A DNA stretch of 5,533 bases from an uncultured Oscillospiraceae bacterium (GTDB taxonomy: Bacteria; Bacillota; Clostridia; Oscillospirales; Oscillospiraceae), in NCBI GenBank assembly GCA_949093475.1, contig CARXAY010000094.1:1-5533 (forward strand), read 5' to 3'. Positions 1-5,524 of the stretch are shown in pieces. Below the pieces are notes generated by a model that worked only from the letters and a program-made list of their open reading frames with translations, was not told the origin of the DNA and did not search any database. The position numbers and the translations under genes were made by a program. The number at the start of each line of letters is the position of its first letter. Within the stretch, counting starts at the first letter, position 1.

Positions 1-1
1 G

Positions 2-1033
2 CTGGAGCGGGTGCTGCCTCCTATCTTTGCCAAATACGGCAAGTATAACGTGGCGTCCCAGGCCCCCTTTACCCGCATTCCCTACCTGGAAGCCATGGAC
101 ACCTACGGCTCGGACAAGCCCGACCTGCGCATCGACTTGAGACTTCAAGACGCGACCGGCCTGCTGGCCGACTGCGGCTTTGAGCCGTTCAAGGGGAACG
201 TGGTGAAGGCCGTAAAGGTTACAAACTTTACCGCCACCCGGAAACAAATTGATAAGCTCTGCGCCGACGTGGAGGTGCAGACCGCCCAAAAGACCTATTG
301 GTTCCGTCTGGACGAGGCGGGCGAGCTGGTGGGCGGCATCGCCAAGTTCCTTCAGGAGAAAAAGGCCGAAGTCATTGCGGCCCTTGGGTTAGAGCCGAAT
401 ACCTTTGTGGGTCTGGCGGCCGGGCCGCTGCTGACGGCCCAAAAGACGGCGGGGGTGCTGCTGAAAATGGCGGCCCAGCTCGCCCCCGAACATTTTAACA
501 AGGAAACCTATGAATTTTGCTGGATCGTGGACTTCCCCATGTACGAGATCGGGGAGGAAAGCGGCGCGCTGGAATTCTGCCACAACCCCTTCTCCATGCC
601 TGCCGGCGGGCTGGAGGCGCTGAAAAAAGCGGCCAACGGGGAGATCGACCCCCTGTCCATCACCGCCGACCAGTACGATTTAGTGTGCAACGGCGTGGAG
701 CTTTCCTCCGGCGCGGTGCGCAATCACGACCCGGAGATCATGATCGAGGCGTTCCAGCTTGTGGGGCTTGGCGAGGAGGACGTGGTGAAGAAGTTCCCCG
801 CCATGTATAACGCCTTTACCTACGGTGCGCCGCCCCACGCGGGCATCGCCCCCGGCGTTGACCGGATGGTGATGCTGCTGGCCGGGGAGGACTCCATCCG
901 GGAGATCATTCCCTTCCCCATGAACAAGTCCGCGCAGGATCTGATGATGTCCGCCCCCAGCCCCGTCACCCAGGCCCAGCTGGACGAGCTGCACATCGCG
1001 GTGACGGCGACCGAAGAGGAAATCGAGGAATAA
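2..1033 (+). CDS. aspS: Aspartyl-tRNA synthetase, C-terminal 343 residues (5' end outside window)
   Basis: This is a class II aminoacyl-tRNA synthetase that charges tRNA-Asp with aspartate in the cytoplasm. The reading frame is open from base 2, so the gene enters from the left. Roughly 250 N-terminal residues (OB-fold anticodon domain, motifs 1 and 2) are missing compared with the usual bacterial length near 590. Visible landmarks, in fragment numbering, are the AspRS hallmark YGSDKPDLR near residues 36-44, a GAD-type insertion domain at about 50-165, DFPMYE and CHNPFSMP in the catalytic core, and ELSSGAVRNH. Class II motif 3 is GAPPHAGIAPGVDRMVMLL, starting near residue 275 with its ATP-binding arginine. 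A PFPMNKSAQDLMMSAPS tail ends the catalytic domain. Whether the enzyme is discriminating or also charges tRNA-Asn cannot be judged because the anticodon domain is absent. A terminator follows directly. Identification is very secure. Confidence 0.97.
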   Translation: MERVLPPIFAKYGKYNVASQAPFTRIPYLEAMDTYGSDKPDLRIDLRLQDATGLLADCGFEPFKGNVVKAVKVTNFTATRKQIDKLCADVEVQTAQKTYWFRLDEAGELVGGIAKFLQEKKAEVIAALGLEPNTFVGLAAGPLLTAQKTAGVLLKMAAQLAPEHFNKETYEFCWIVDFPMYEIGEESGALEFCHNPFSMPAGGLEALKKAANGEIDPLSITADQYDLVCNGVELSSGAVRNHDPEIMIEAFQLVGLGEEDVVKKFPAMYNAFTYGAPPHAGIAPGVDRMVMLLAGEDSIREIIPFPMNKSAQDLMMSAPSPVTQAQLDELHIAVTATEEEIEE

Positions 1034-1036
1034 AAA

Positions 1037-1078
1037 ACAGGGGGACAGTGTGAAAAACTGTCCCCCTGTGCGTTTTTT
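1037..1078. terminator. Bidirectional rho-independent terminator between aspS and the 41-codon gene
   Basis: A perfect 12-bp stem (1037-1048 with 1058-1069, arms ACAGGGGGACAG and CTGTCCCCCTGT) closes a 9-nt loop. On the + strand it is followed by TGCG and six T (1073-1078). On the minus strand the six A at 1032-1037 give a T tract directly after the same stem. It overlaps the aspS stop codon and can end both aspS and transcription arriving from the convergent small gene. Confidence 0.93.
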
Positions 1079-1082
1079 GAGA

Positions 1083-1110
1083 CGGGCGGCTGAGGCCAGC
1101 CGCCCCTACG
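1083..1110 (-). repeat. REP-like palindromic repeat, left copy (inverted)
   Basis: The hairpin has a 9-bp perfect stem (1084-1092 with 1097-1105) and the loop AGGC. Read on the minus strand it has the form CGTAGGGG-CGGCTG-GCCT-CAGCCG-CCCG. This matches the second copy at 1136-1166 in the GTAGGGGC head and the CCT loop, while the stem bases differ in compensating pairs. No T tract follows, so it is not a terminator. I believe GTAGGGGC-headed palindromes are common in intergenic regions of gut Clostridia. That is recollection, not a search result. Confidence 0.7.
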
Positions 1111-1135
1111 ATCCAATCGAAGCGTTCGTCTCTCT

Positions 1136-1166
1136 TGTAGGGGCCGATGTCCTCATCGGCCCTACA
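1136..1166 (+). repeat. REP-like palindromic repeat, right copy
   Basis: The hairpin TGTAG-G-GGCCGATG-TCCT-CATCGGCC-CTACA has 13 base pairs with one bulged G at 1141 and a TCCT loop. It is inverted relative to the copy at 1083-1110 and separated from it by 25 bases. A further 6-bp inverted repeat, GAGACG (1079-1084) with CGTCTC (1127-1132), encloses the left copy. The arrangement of two inverted hairpins is that of a REPIN-like doublet. No transposase is encoded in the window. Confidence 0.7.
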
Positions 1167-1191
1167 TAGCGCCATGCCGGCCACGCATGCC

Positions 1192-1317
1192 TTAAAGAAG
1201 CATGGAGATCCGTCCGATCACCCCGAAGGTGAGCAGCACCGAGATCCCATAGAGCATTTGAGCCGTTCCAAAGGGCATATTGACCGCTTTTTCTACCGCT
1301 GTTTTTACCTTTTCCAT
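1192..1317 (-). CDS. Unrecognised 41-residue small membrane peptide, possibly SOS-regulated
   Basis: This short gene reads MEKVKTAVEKAVNMPFGTAQ and then MLYGISVLLTFGVIGRISMLL before a TAA stop. I do not recognise its family. An AAGGAGG ribosome binding site (1326-1332) sits 8 nt before the ATG, and a near-consensus promoter lies about 108 nt upstream of the start. Residues 1-12 are charged and could form an amphipathic helix with K3, K5 and K10. Residues 14-35 are uncharged and hydrophobic enough for one membrane helix, and R36 lies near the C-terminus. Two LexA-like boxes lie on or just downstream of the promoter. By analogy with other SOS-induced small membrane peptides (TisB toxin, SidA division inhibitor) it could be a toxin or division inhibitor. 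That function is inference from context and size, not from homology. Its transcription converges on aspS, and the terminator at 1037-1078 would end it. The gene call is fairly firm and the role is open. Confidence 0.78.
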   Translation of the reverse strand: MEKVKTAVEKAVNMPFGTAQMLYGISVLLTFGVIGRISMLL

Positions 1318-1400
1318 GGGGAATTCCTCCTTGTTTCTTGGATGTCCCAATTGTAATTTCTTTTCTGTCCCATAAACGGGATGTTTGCCTTCTTTTTTAT

Positions 1401-1414
1401 CGAAACTTTGTTCG
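1401..1414 (-). promoter_or_regulatory. Second candidate LexA box, just downstream of the predicted start of transcription
   Basis: The minus strand reads CGAACAAAGTTTCG, a CGAA-N6-TTCG inverted repeat with one perfect CGAAC half-site. It matches 10 of 13 defined positions of the Bacillus-type LexA consensus. It lies about 36 bp from the other candidate box, at roughly +12 to +25. Its two half-sites are more symmetric than those of the spacer site. Confidence 0.42.
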
Positions 1415-1431
1415 CTGAAACCGTTGTTCTA

Positions 1432-1460
1432 TTTATACAACACCTGTTCGAGTTTGTCAA
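1432..1460 (-). promoter_or_regulatory. Sigma-A-type promoter for the 41-codon gene
   Basis: Read on the minus strand, a perfect TTGACA -35 (1455-1460) is followed by a 17-nt spacer and a TATAAA -10 (1432-1437). Transcription should begin near 1425 and give a leader of about 108 nt before the ATG at 1317. The promoter points away from the S-layer-homology gene, for which I see no comparably good promoter. Confidence 0.85.
1437..1450 (-). promoter_or_regulatory. Candidate LexA (SOS) box in the promoter spacer
   Basis: The minus strand reads CGAACAGGTGTTGT. Against the Bacillus-type LexA/DinR consensus CGAACRNRYGTTYC it matches 11 of 13 defined positions and misses only the last two. It fills most of the -35/-10 spacer and touches the -10, so a bound repressor would block RNA polymerase. 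It is a single-site match by eye and could be chance. Confidence 0.45.
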
Positions 1461-1560
1461 GGGGTTTTTCAAAAAAATTTCGGAACTTTTTCCCAACCCC
1501 TTCGTCCAAGGGAATATCAGACAACCCCCGCACAAACATTCCAAGAGGAGGAGAAAAACC

Positions 1561-3822
1561 ATGAAGCGCAAACTTTTGTCCCTGTTCCTCGCCTCGCTGA
1601 TGCTCTTCGGCGTGGCCGCCCCCGCTCTGGCCGCCGAGGAAGCGGATCAGGAGCTGATGAACGTCACCGCCAAGGTCAAGGCAACCCTTGAGCTGGACAC
1701 CGAGCTTTACGACGACTTTCAGGGCTACAGCGAGGAGGACGTTTTGCTGGGCAAGCGTTGGAAGCTGAGCTGGTCGGGCGACGGCATCGGCCTCACCATC
1801 ACCGCCGACGACTCCGGCAAGATCTACTCCTACAACGCCTACCGCGCTGTAGAGGACATCGCCGTAGCTCTCCCCTCCCGCTCCAACGGCGGGCGGCTGG
1901 ACATCCCCCGTCTGCCGGAGGACAAGTCGGGCGCGGCCTACGACACCGCCAAGGCCTTCCTCGCCATGGTGCTGGAAGCCCCTGTGGAGACCATTGAGCT
2001 GTCCAACAAGTACCGGCCCTCCCTCTCTCAGAACACCTATTGGTACAACGGCACCGTTCTGCTCAACGGGCTGGAATCCCCCATCACCTGCCACGTCTCC
2101 GTCCGCGCCAGCGACCTCACCGTTTTGCGCTTTGACCGGAGCGACGAGAACAGCGGCTATCTGGGCGGCGTTCCCGGCAAGGATACCTCCGTCACCGACG
2201 CGCAGGCCCGCCGCCTCCTCCGCTCTACCATCGACATGGAGGCCAAATATGTCCTTCTGGACGACGGCAAGACCGCCCGGGTGCAGTATGTGCCCCTCTC
2301 CGGCGACAGCTACTATGTGGACGGCGCAACCGGGGAGCTCATTAACCTCACCGAGCTGCGCGCCAAGCTGTGGGCTTCCGGCGGCGCGGGAAACCGCTAT
2401 TTTACCAGCGCTGACATGGAAGCCGCCGCACCGGAGGACGCCGGGGCGATGAAAAATGCCCTCACCCAAGCGGAGAAGGACGGCGCGGCCATCCTGAAAA
2501 CCGCCCTTTCCAAGGAAGATCTGGACAAGGTGCTGAAGAACGCATGGCCGGAGATCGGCTTGGAGAAGTACACGCTGGCCACCGCCACCTACAGCATTTC
2601 CGAAAAGAAGCTGGACGAGGGGGTGGAGCGCACCCCGGAGGACTACGACGTGACCTGCCGGCTCACCTACGGCCGCCAGCTGGACGGCGCGACCGCCAAC
2701 AAATACGTCACCGTGGACGCCAAGACCGGGGAGCTGCAGTCCCTGCGCTCCGGCCGCTCCTATAAGGACGGCTGGCCGGACAGCTTCCCCATCTCCACCC
2801 CCGTAAACACCGCCCAGTCCACCGCTGAAGCCTTCCTCACCGCCTTTGCCGGGGAGAACTACGCCAAGCTGGGGTTGTTCTCCACCGACAGCGCCAAGGA
2901 CACCAAGGGCTGGCAGCACACCTTCACCTTCCAGCAGGAGAACGCCGGGTACTTCTTTGACGGCAACTCCTACACCGTGGGCGTGGACGCCGCCGACGGC
3001 ACGCTGACCTATATTTCCGGCCATTTTGACAACGAAATTACGCTGGTCACCCCCGCCAAGGTGGTGAGCAAGGCCGCCGCCATTGAGACCTATGAGACCG
3101 CGCTGGCGCTGCACTACGGCTACATGGAAGTGCCCGTGTCCATTTCTCTCGCCGGGCAGCAGATCATGCCCCTCCTCAAGGAGGCGGGCTATGAGTACGT
3201 GGAGTCCCTGAAAACCGGCTTTGTCCTCTCCCAGCCGGAGAACAAGCACATCCGCGGCGTGGACGCCGAGACCGGTGAGGTGATCTCTTGGGACTACACC
3301 CCCGGCGAGGAGACCGGCATCACCTACGACGATTTGGACGGCCACTGGGTCAAGCCCGCCGCCGACGCGCTGGCGGTGTTCCAGATCGGCTTTGGCGGCG
3401 GCTCTTTGAAGCCCGCCGAGGCCCTCACCCAGCGGGACATGATCGCCCTGCTTTTGAGCGTGGAGGGCTACTCCTTCGACCCCGCCACCGCCACCAAGGA
3501 CGACGTGGACTGGCTCTACAGCCGGGCCTATACCTACGGTCTGGTCACCCCCGAGACCCGCAATGAGGAAAAGACTGTCACCCGGGGCGAGTTGGTGAAG
3601 TGCCTTTTGGACAGCGCGGGCTATGAGAAGATCGCCAACATTCCCGGTATCTTCCGCTGCGACTTTGCCGACGCCGCCTCCATCCCCGCCGGGGATATGG
3701 GCTACGCCGCGCTGGCGCAGGGTCTGGGACTGGTGAACGGCGGTTCTGCCGGAAGCTATGCCGCCGGGCGCACCGCCACCCGGGCGGAAGCCATCTCGTT
3801 CCTCTATCAGTACATGAAGTAG
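1561..3822 (+). CDS. Secreted YcdB/YcdC-PepSY-like repeat protein with three S-layer homology (SLH) domains
   Basis: This 753-residue exported protein is probably held non-covalently in the cell wall. The ATG at 1561 follows AGGAGG (1546-1551) at 9 nt and puts a signal peptide at the N-terminus: KRK, a hydrophobic core, then ALA|A near residue 24. The in-frame ATG at 1381 has no such site and would bury the signal. Two related modules (about 127-262 and 421-579) each end in a PepSY-style strand with V-D-x-x-T-G-E, and similar strands occur near 381-395 and 471-487. This fits the YcdB/YcdC repeat family, whose function is poorly known. SLH domains lie at about 587-632, 645-690 and 698-753, with TRAE-position motifs TQRD, TRGE and TRAE, so the first looks degenerate. 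SLH domains typically bind pyruvylated wall polysaccharide. No protease or other enzyme motif is visible. The gene stands alone, with no convincing promoter found, and ends before a structured RNA and a terminator. Confidence 0.9.
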   Translation: MKRKLLSLFLASLMLFGVAAPALAAEEADQELMNVTAKVKATLELDTELYDDFQGYSEEDVLLGKRWKLSWSGDGIGLTITADDSGKIYSYNAYRAVEDIAVALPSRSNGGRLDIPRLPEDKSGAAYDTAKAFLAMVLEAPVETIELSNKYRPSLSQNTYWYNGTVLLNGLESPITCHVSVRASDLTVLRFDRSDENSGYLGGVPGKDTSVTDAQARRLLRSTIDMEAKYVLLDDGKTARVQYVPLSGDSYYVDGATGELINLTELRAKLWASGGAGNRYFTSADMEAAAPEDAGAMKNALTQAEKDGAAILKTALSKEDLDKVLKNAWPEIGLEKYTLATATYSISEKKLDEGVERTPEDYDVTCRLTYGRQLDGATANKYVTVDAKTGELQSLRSGRSYKDGWPDSFPISTPVNTAQSTAEAFLTAFAGENYAKLGLFSTDSAKDTKGWQHTFTFQQENAGYFFDGNSYTVGVDAADGTLTYISGHFDNEITLVTPAKVVSKAAAIETYETALALHYGYMEVPVSISLAGQQIMPLLKEAGYEYVESLKTGFVLSQPENKHIRGVDAETGEVISWDYTPGEETGITYDDLDGHWVKPAADALAVFQIGFGGGSLKPAEALTQRDMIALLLSVEGYSFDPATATKDDVDWLYSRAYTYGLVTPETRNEEKTVTRGELVKCLLDSAGYEKIANIPGIFRCDFADAASIPAGDMGYAALAQGLGLVNGGSAGSYAAGRTATRAEAISFLYQYMK

Positions 3823-3825
3823 GAA

Positions 3826-3950
3826 GCGCGAGGGTAGACACATAGCCGGGGATGGACCGAAGCGAGGGGTAAATTGGTAAGTGGCCGCAGGCCGCGCAAT
3901 TTACCCCGAGACGAAGGGAAGCCACGGCGTGATGTGTCCAACCCGAGCGT
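3826..3950 (+). ncRNA. Candidate structured RNA element in the 3' UTR (imperfect 125-nt hairpin)
   Basis: Starting 3 nt after the preceding stop codon, the + strand can fold into one long arm. The pairings are 3826-3829/3947-3950, 3832-3835/3941-3944, 3837-3843/3932-3938 (GACACAT/ATGTGTC), 3845-3848/3925-3928, 3857-3858/3916-3917, 3866-3876/3897-3907 (11 bp) and an apical hairpin 3881-3886/3890-3895 with loop GCA. Three internal loops are symmetric purine loops: GA/GA (3830-3831/3945-3946), GAA/GAA (3859-3861/3913-3915) and GA/GA (3864-3865/3908-3909). These could form sheared G-A pairs in RNA. A small competing hairpin lies at 3946-3958 (AGCGT/ACGCT). There is no T tract at the base, so it is not itself a terminator. 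I do not recognise a named RNA family. A palindromic mobile repeat is the main alternative. Confidence 0.55.
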
Positions 3951-3967
3951 GACACGCTGGAAAAAGC

Positions 3968-4003
3968 AAAAGAGACTGTGTTTTTCAACACAGTCTCTTT
4001 TTT
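3968..4003 (+). terminator. Rho-independent terminator separating the SLH gene from dnaA
   Basis: A perfect 13-bp stem (3968-3980 with 3989-4001, core AGAGACTGTG/CACAGTCTCT) extends by two A-T pairs to 15 bp around a TTTC tetraloop. A run of six T (3998-4003) begins within the distal arm. The A-rich left flank gives a weaker T tract on the other strand. It ends the SLH transcript and shields dnaA from read-through. Confidence 0.92.
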
Positions 4004-4007
4004 ATAG

Positions 4008-4036
4008 TTGTATCCTTCCACGTTTTATGGTACAAT
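4008..4036 (+). promoter_or_regulatory. dnaA promoter with extended -10
   Basis: The -10 TACAAT (4031-4036) is preceded by TG at 4028-4029, giving an extended -10 (TGG-TACAAT). A TTGTAT -35 (4008-4013) lies at exactly 17 nt spacing. Transcription would start near 4043 and give a leader of about 47 nt. A DnaA-box-like CCTTCCACG (4014-4022) falls in the spacer. Confidence 0.75.
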
Positions 4037-4089
4037 GGTGTGTAAAACTCTGTTTTGATCACTCTACGAAAGAAGGAGGGAAGGGCCGC

Positions 4090-5418
4090 GTGAATACCGC
4101 CAACGAGATCTGGAAAAAAGCCCTTCTGATTTTGGGGGAGGATCTCACCTCCACCACCCTGCGGACATGGTTTGACGACGTGACCGCCGTGGCCATGGAC
4201 GGGGACACGCTCATTCTCTGCTCCCCGGAGGAGTTCAAGCGGGACATCATCCGCCAGCGCTATCTGGACAACGTGGAAAAGGCGCTTTATGAGCTGTTTT
4301 CCCAATCCATTCCCGTCCGCTTCGTGGACGCGGAGGAGGCCAAACGCTGGGAGAGCGGCGAGGCCGGGGAAGAGGACGCATTTTTGAAGGGCACGGGGGA
4401 ATATACCTTCGATAAATTCGTGGTGGGCGCATCCAACCGTTTTGCCTACAACGCCGCAAAAAAAGTGTCGGAAAATCCCGGAAAAAGCTATAATCCCCTG
4501 TTTATTTACGGTTCTTCCGGGCTGGGTAAGACCCACCTTCTCTACGCCATCGCCCACGCCATTCACAAGGATCACCCCGACTGGAAGATCCTCTATGTCA
4601 AAAGCGAGACCTTTGTCAACGAGCTGATCGAAAAGCTCCGCTCGCAGGAGCGCTACATGGAGGAATTCCGCAAAAAATACCGCGAGGTAGACGTATTTCT
4701 CATGGACGACGTGCAGTTCATCGCCGGAAAAAACTCCAGTGAGGAGGAGCTGTTCCACACCTTTAACACTCTCCACGAACAGCAAAAGCAGATCGTCTTT
4801 ACCTCCGACCGCCCTCCACAGGAGATGCTTCGCTTGGAGGAACGGCTCAAGACCCGGTTCGACTGGGGTCTGTCCGCCGACATTCAGCCCCCCGACTATG
4901 AAACGCGGGTGGCCATCATCAAAAATAAGGCCATCGCCCGCGGGGTGAACCTGCCCCAGCCGGTGCTTCAATATGTGGCGGAAAACATCACCTCCAACGT
5001 CCGCCAGATCGAGGGCACGGTGAGCAAGCTGGTGGCCATGCAGGAGCTTTTGGGGGAGCAGATCAACGTGGACAATGTGATCCGCGCCGTGCGGGATATG
5101 CTCTCCACCAAAAACGAGTTTCTCCCCTCCCCCGACCTTATCATCAGCGAGGTGGCCCAGTTTTACCAGCTGGACAGCGAAGCCATCAAGGGACAGGGGC
5201 AGAATAAGACCATTTCCGCCTCCCGGAATGTGGCTATGTACCTCATCCGCAATATGACCGACCTGTCCCTTCAGGAGATCGGCGACATTTTTGGCAACCG
5301 CCACTATTCCACCGTGATCTCCTCCATCAAGCGGGTGGAAAAGCTGCTGAAGGAAGACCCCGATTTAGGGGAGATCATCCGCGATTTGAAAAGCGCCATC
5401 AACGGAAAATTTGAGTGA
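4090..5418 (+). CDS. dnaA: Chromosomal replication initiator protein DnaA
   Basis: DnaA is the AAA+ ATPase that binds DnaA boxes at oriC and opens the duplex to start replication. The GTG at 4090 is chosen because AAGGAGG (4073-4079) lies 10 nt upstream and the protein then begins with a normal domain I (NTANEIWKKAL...). This gives 442 residues, a usual Firmicute length. Domain I spans about 1-75 and a short linker about 76-103. The AAA+ domain has Walker A GSSGLGKT (141-148), Walker B VFLMDD (202-207), sensor 1 TSDR (238-241), the box VII arginine finger R256 (RLKTRFDWGL) and sensor 2 R305 (NVRQIEG). DNA-binding domain IV covers about 340-442. The DnaA signature reads FGNRHYSTV (401-409), where most bacteria have FGGRDHTTV. 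Two E. coli base-contacting residues (D433, H434) are therefore H405 and Y406, while the E. coli R399 equivalent R379 is kept. The gene has its own promoter and is followed by a DnaA-box cluster. Confidence 0.97.
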   Translation: MNTANEIWKKALLILGEDLTSTTLRTWFDDVTAVAMDGDTLILCSPEEFKRDIIRQRYLDNVEKALYELFSQSIPVRFVDAEEAKRWESGEAGEEDAFLKGTGEYTFDKFVVGASNRFAYNAAKKVSENPGKSYNPLFIYGSSGLGKTHLLYAIAHAIHKDHPDWKILYVKSETFVNELIEKLRSQERYMEEFRKKYREVDVFLMDDVQFIAGKNSSEEELFHTFNTLHEQQKQIVFTSDRPPQEMLRLEERLKTRFDWGLSADIQPPDYETRVAIIKNKAIARGVNLPQPVLQYVAENITSNVRQIEGTVSKLVAMQELLGEQINVDNVIRAVRDMLSTKNEFLPSPDLIISEVAQFYQLDSEAIKGQGQNKTISASRNVAMYLIRNMTDLSLQEIGDIFGNRHYSTVISSIKRVEKLLKEDPDLGEIIRDLKSAINGKFE

Positions 5419-5524
5419 TCTTCCACACTCCGATGTGGGTGTTATGTGACTTCTTTGTGGAAGCCTGCGCCATCCACATTCTTTCCACACTTCTCCCCTT
5501 TTTTTCACACCGCTGTGTGGAGGC
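5419..5524. other. Replication origin region: cluster of degenerate DnaA boxes downstream of dnaA
   Basis: Seven 9-mers resembling the DnaA box TTATCCACA fall within 106 bp directly after the dnaA stop. On the + strand they are TCTTCCACA (5419-5427), CCATCCACA (5470-5478), CTTTCCACA (5481-5489) and TTTTTCACA (5501-5509). On the minus strand they are ACACCCACA (5434-5442), GCTTCCACA (5456-5464) and GCCTCCACA (5516-5524). Only 5501-5509 fits the relaxed TTWTNCACA fully. Most share the TCCACA core but vary in the first three bases. Boxes of both orientations between dnaA and the expected dnaN are typical of a Firmicute oriC. The AT-rich unwinding element is not in the window and may lie beyond 5533. 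Confidence 0.82.

Noticed and set aside
1079..1166. CRISPR array or tandem terminators
   Set aside because: There are only two units, inverted and with different stem sequences. No T tracts follow and no regular spacers exist.
1434..1439. TATACA as the -10 of a + strand promoter for the SLH gene
   Set aside because: No acceptable -35 lies at 16-18 nt. The same bases belong to the much better minus-strand promoter. The SLH promoter remains unidentified.
1461..1500. GGGGTT...AACCCC inverted repeat with A and T runs, as a terminator or operator
   Set aside because: Only six outer base pairs form, with an interior of 28 bases that pairs poorly and no T tract in a useful place.
1381..1560. N-terminal 60-codon extension of the SLH protein from the ATG at 1381
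   Set aside because: No ribosome binding site precedes 1381. The extension would hide a clear signal peptide that starts at 1561 behind a good AGGAGG.
1305..1571. An 88-codon minus-strand frame in the divergent intergenic region
   Set aside because: It overlaps the SLH start codon and its ribosome binding site, contains the promoter of the 41-codon gene, and has no ribosome binding site of its own. The hydrophobic start is the reverse of the SLH leader sequence.
1429..3843. An 804-codon open frame on the minus strand opposite the SLH gene
   Set aside because: Its translation is low-complexity, rich in G, V and H, with no recognisable domain. It arises from the GC-biased third positions of the real gene, which has a signal peptide, SLH domains and a ribosome binding site.
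3874..4089. A 72-codon upstream extension of dnaA
   Set aside because: It would run through the structured element, a strong terminator and the dnaA promoter. The GTG at 4090 with AAGGAGG gives a normal DnaA N-terminus.
3985..5304. A 439-codon open frame on the minus strand opposite dnaA
   Set aside because: It lies antisense to an unambiguous, fully conserved dnaA and has the same low-complexity shadow composition. No ribosome binding site supports it.
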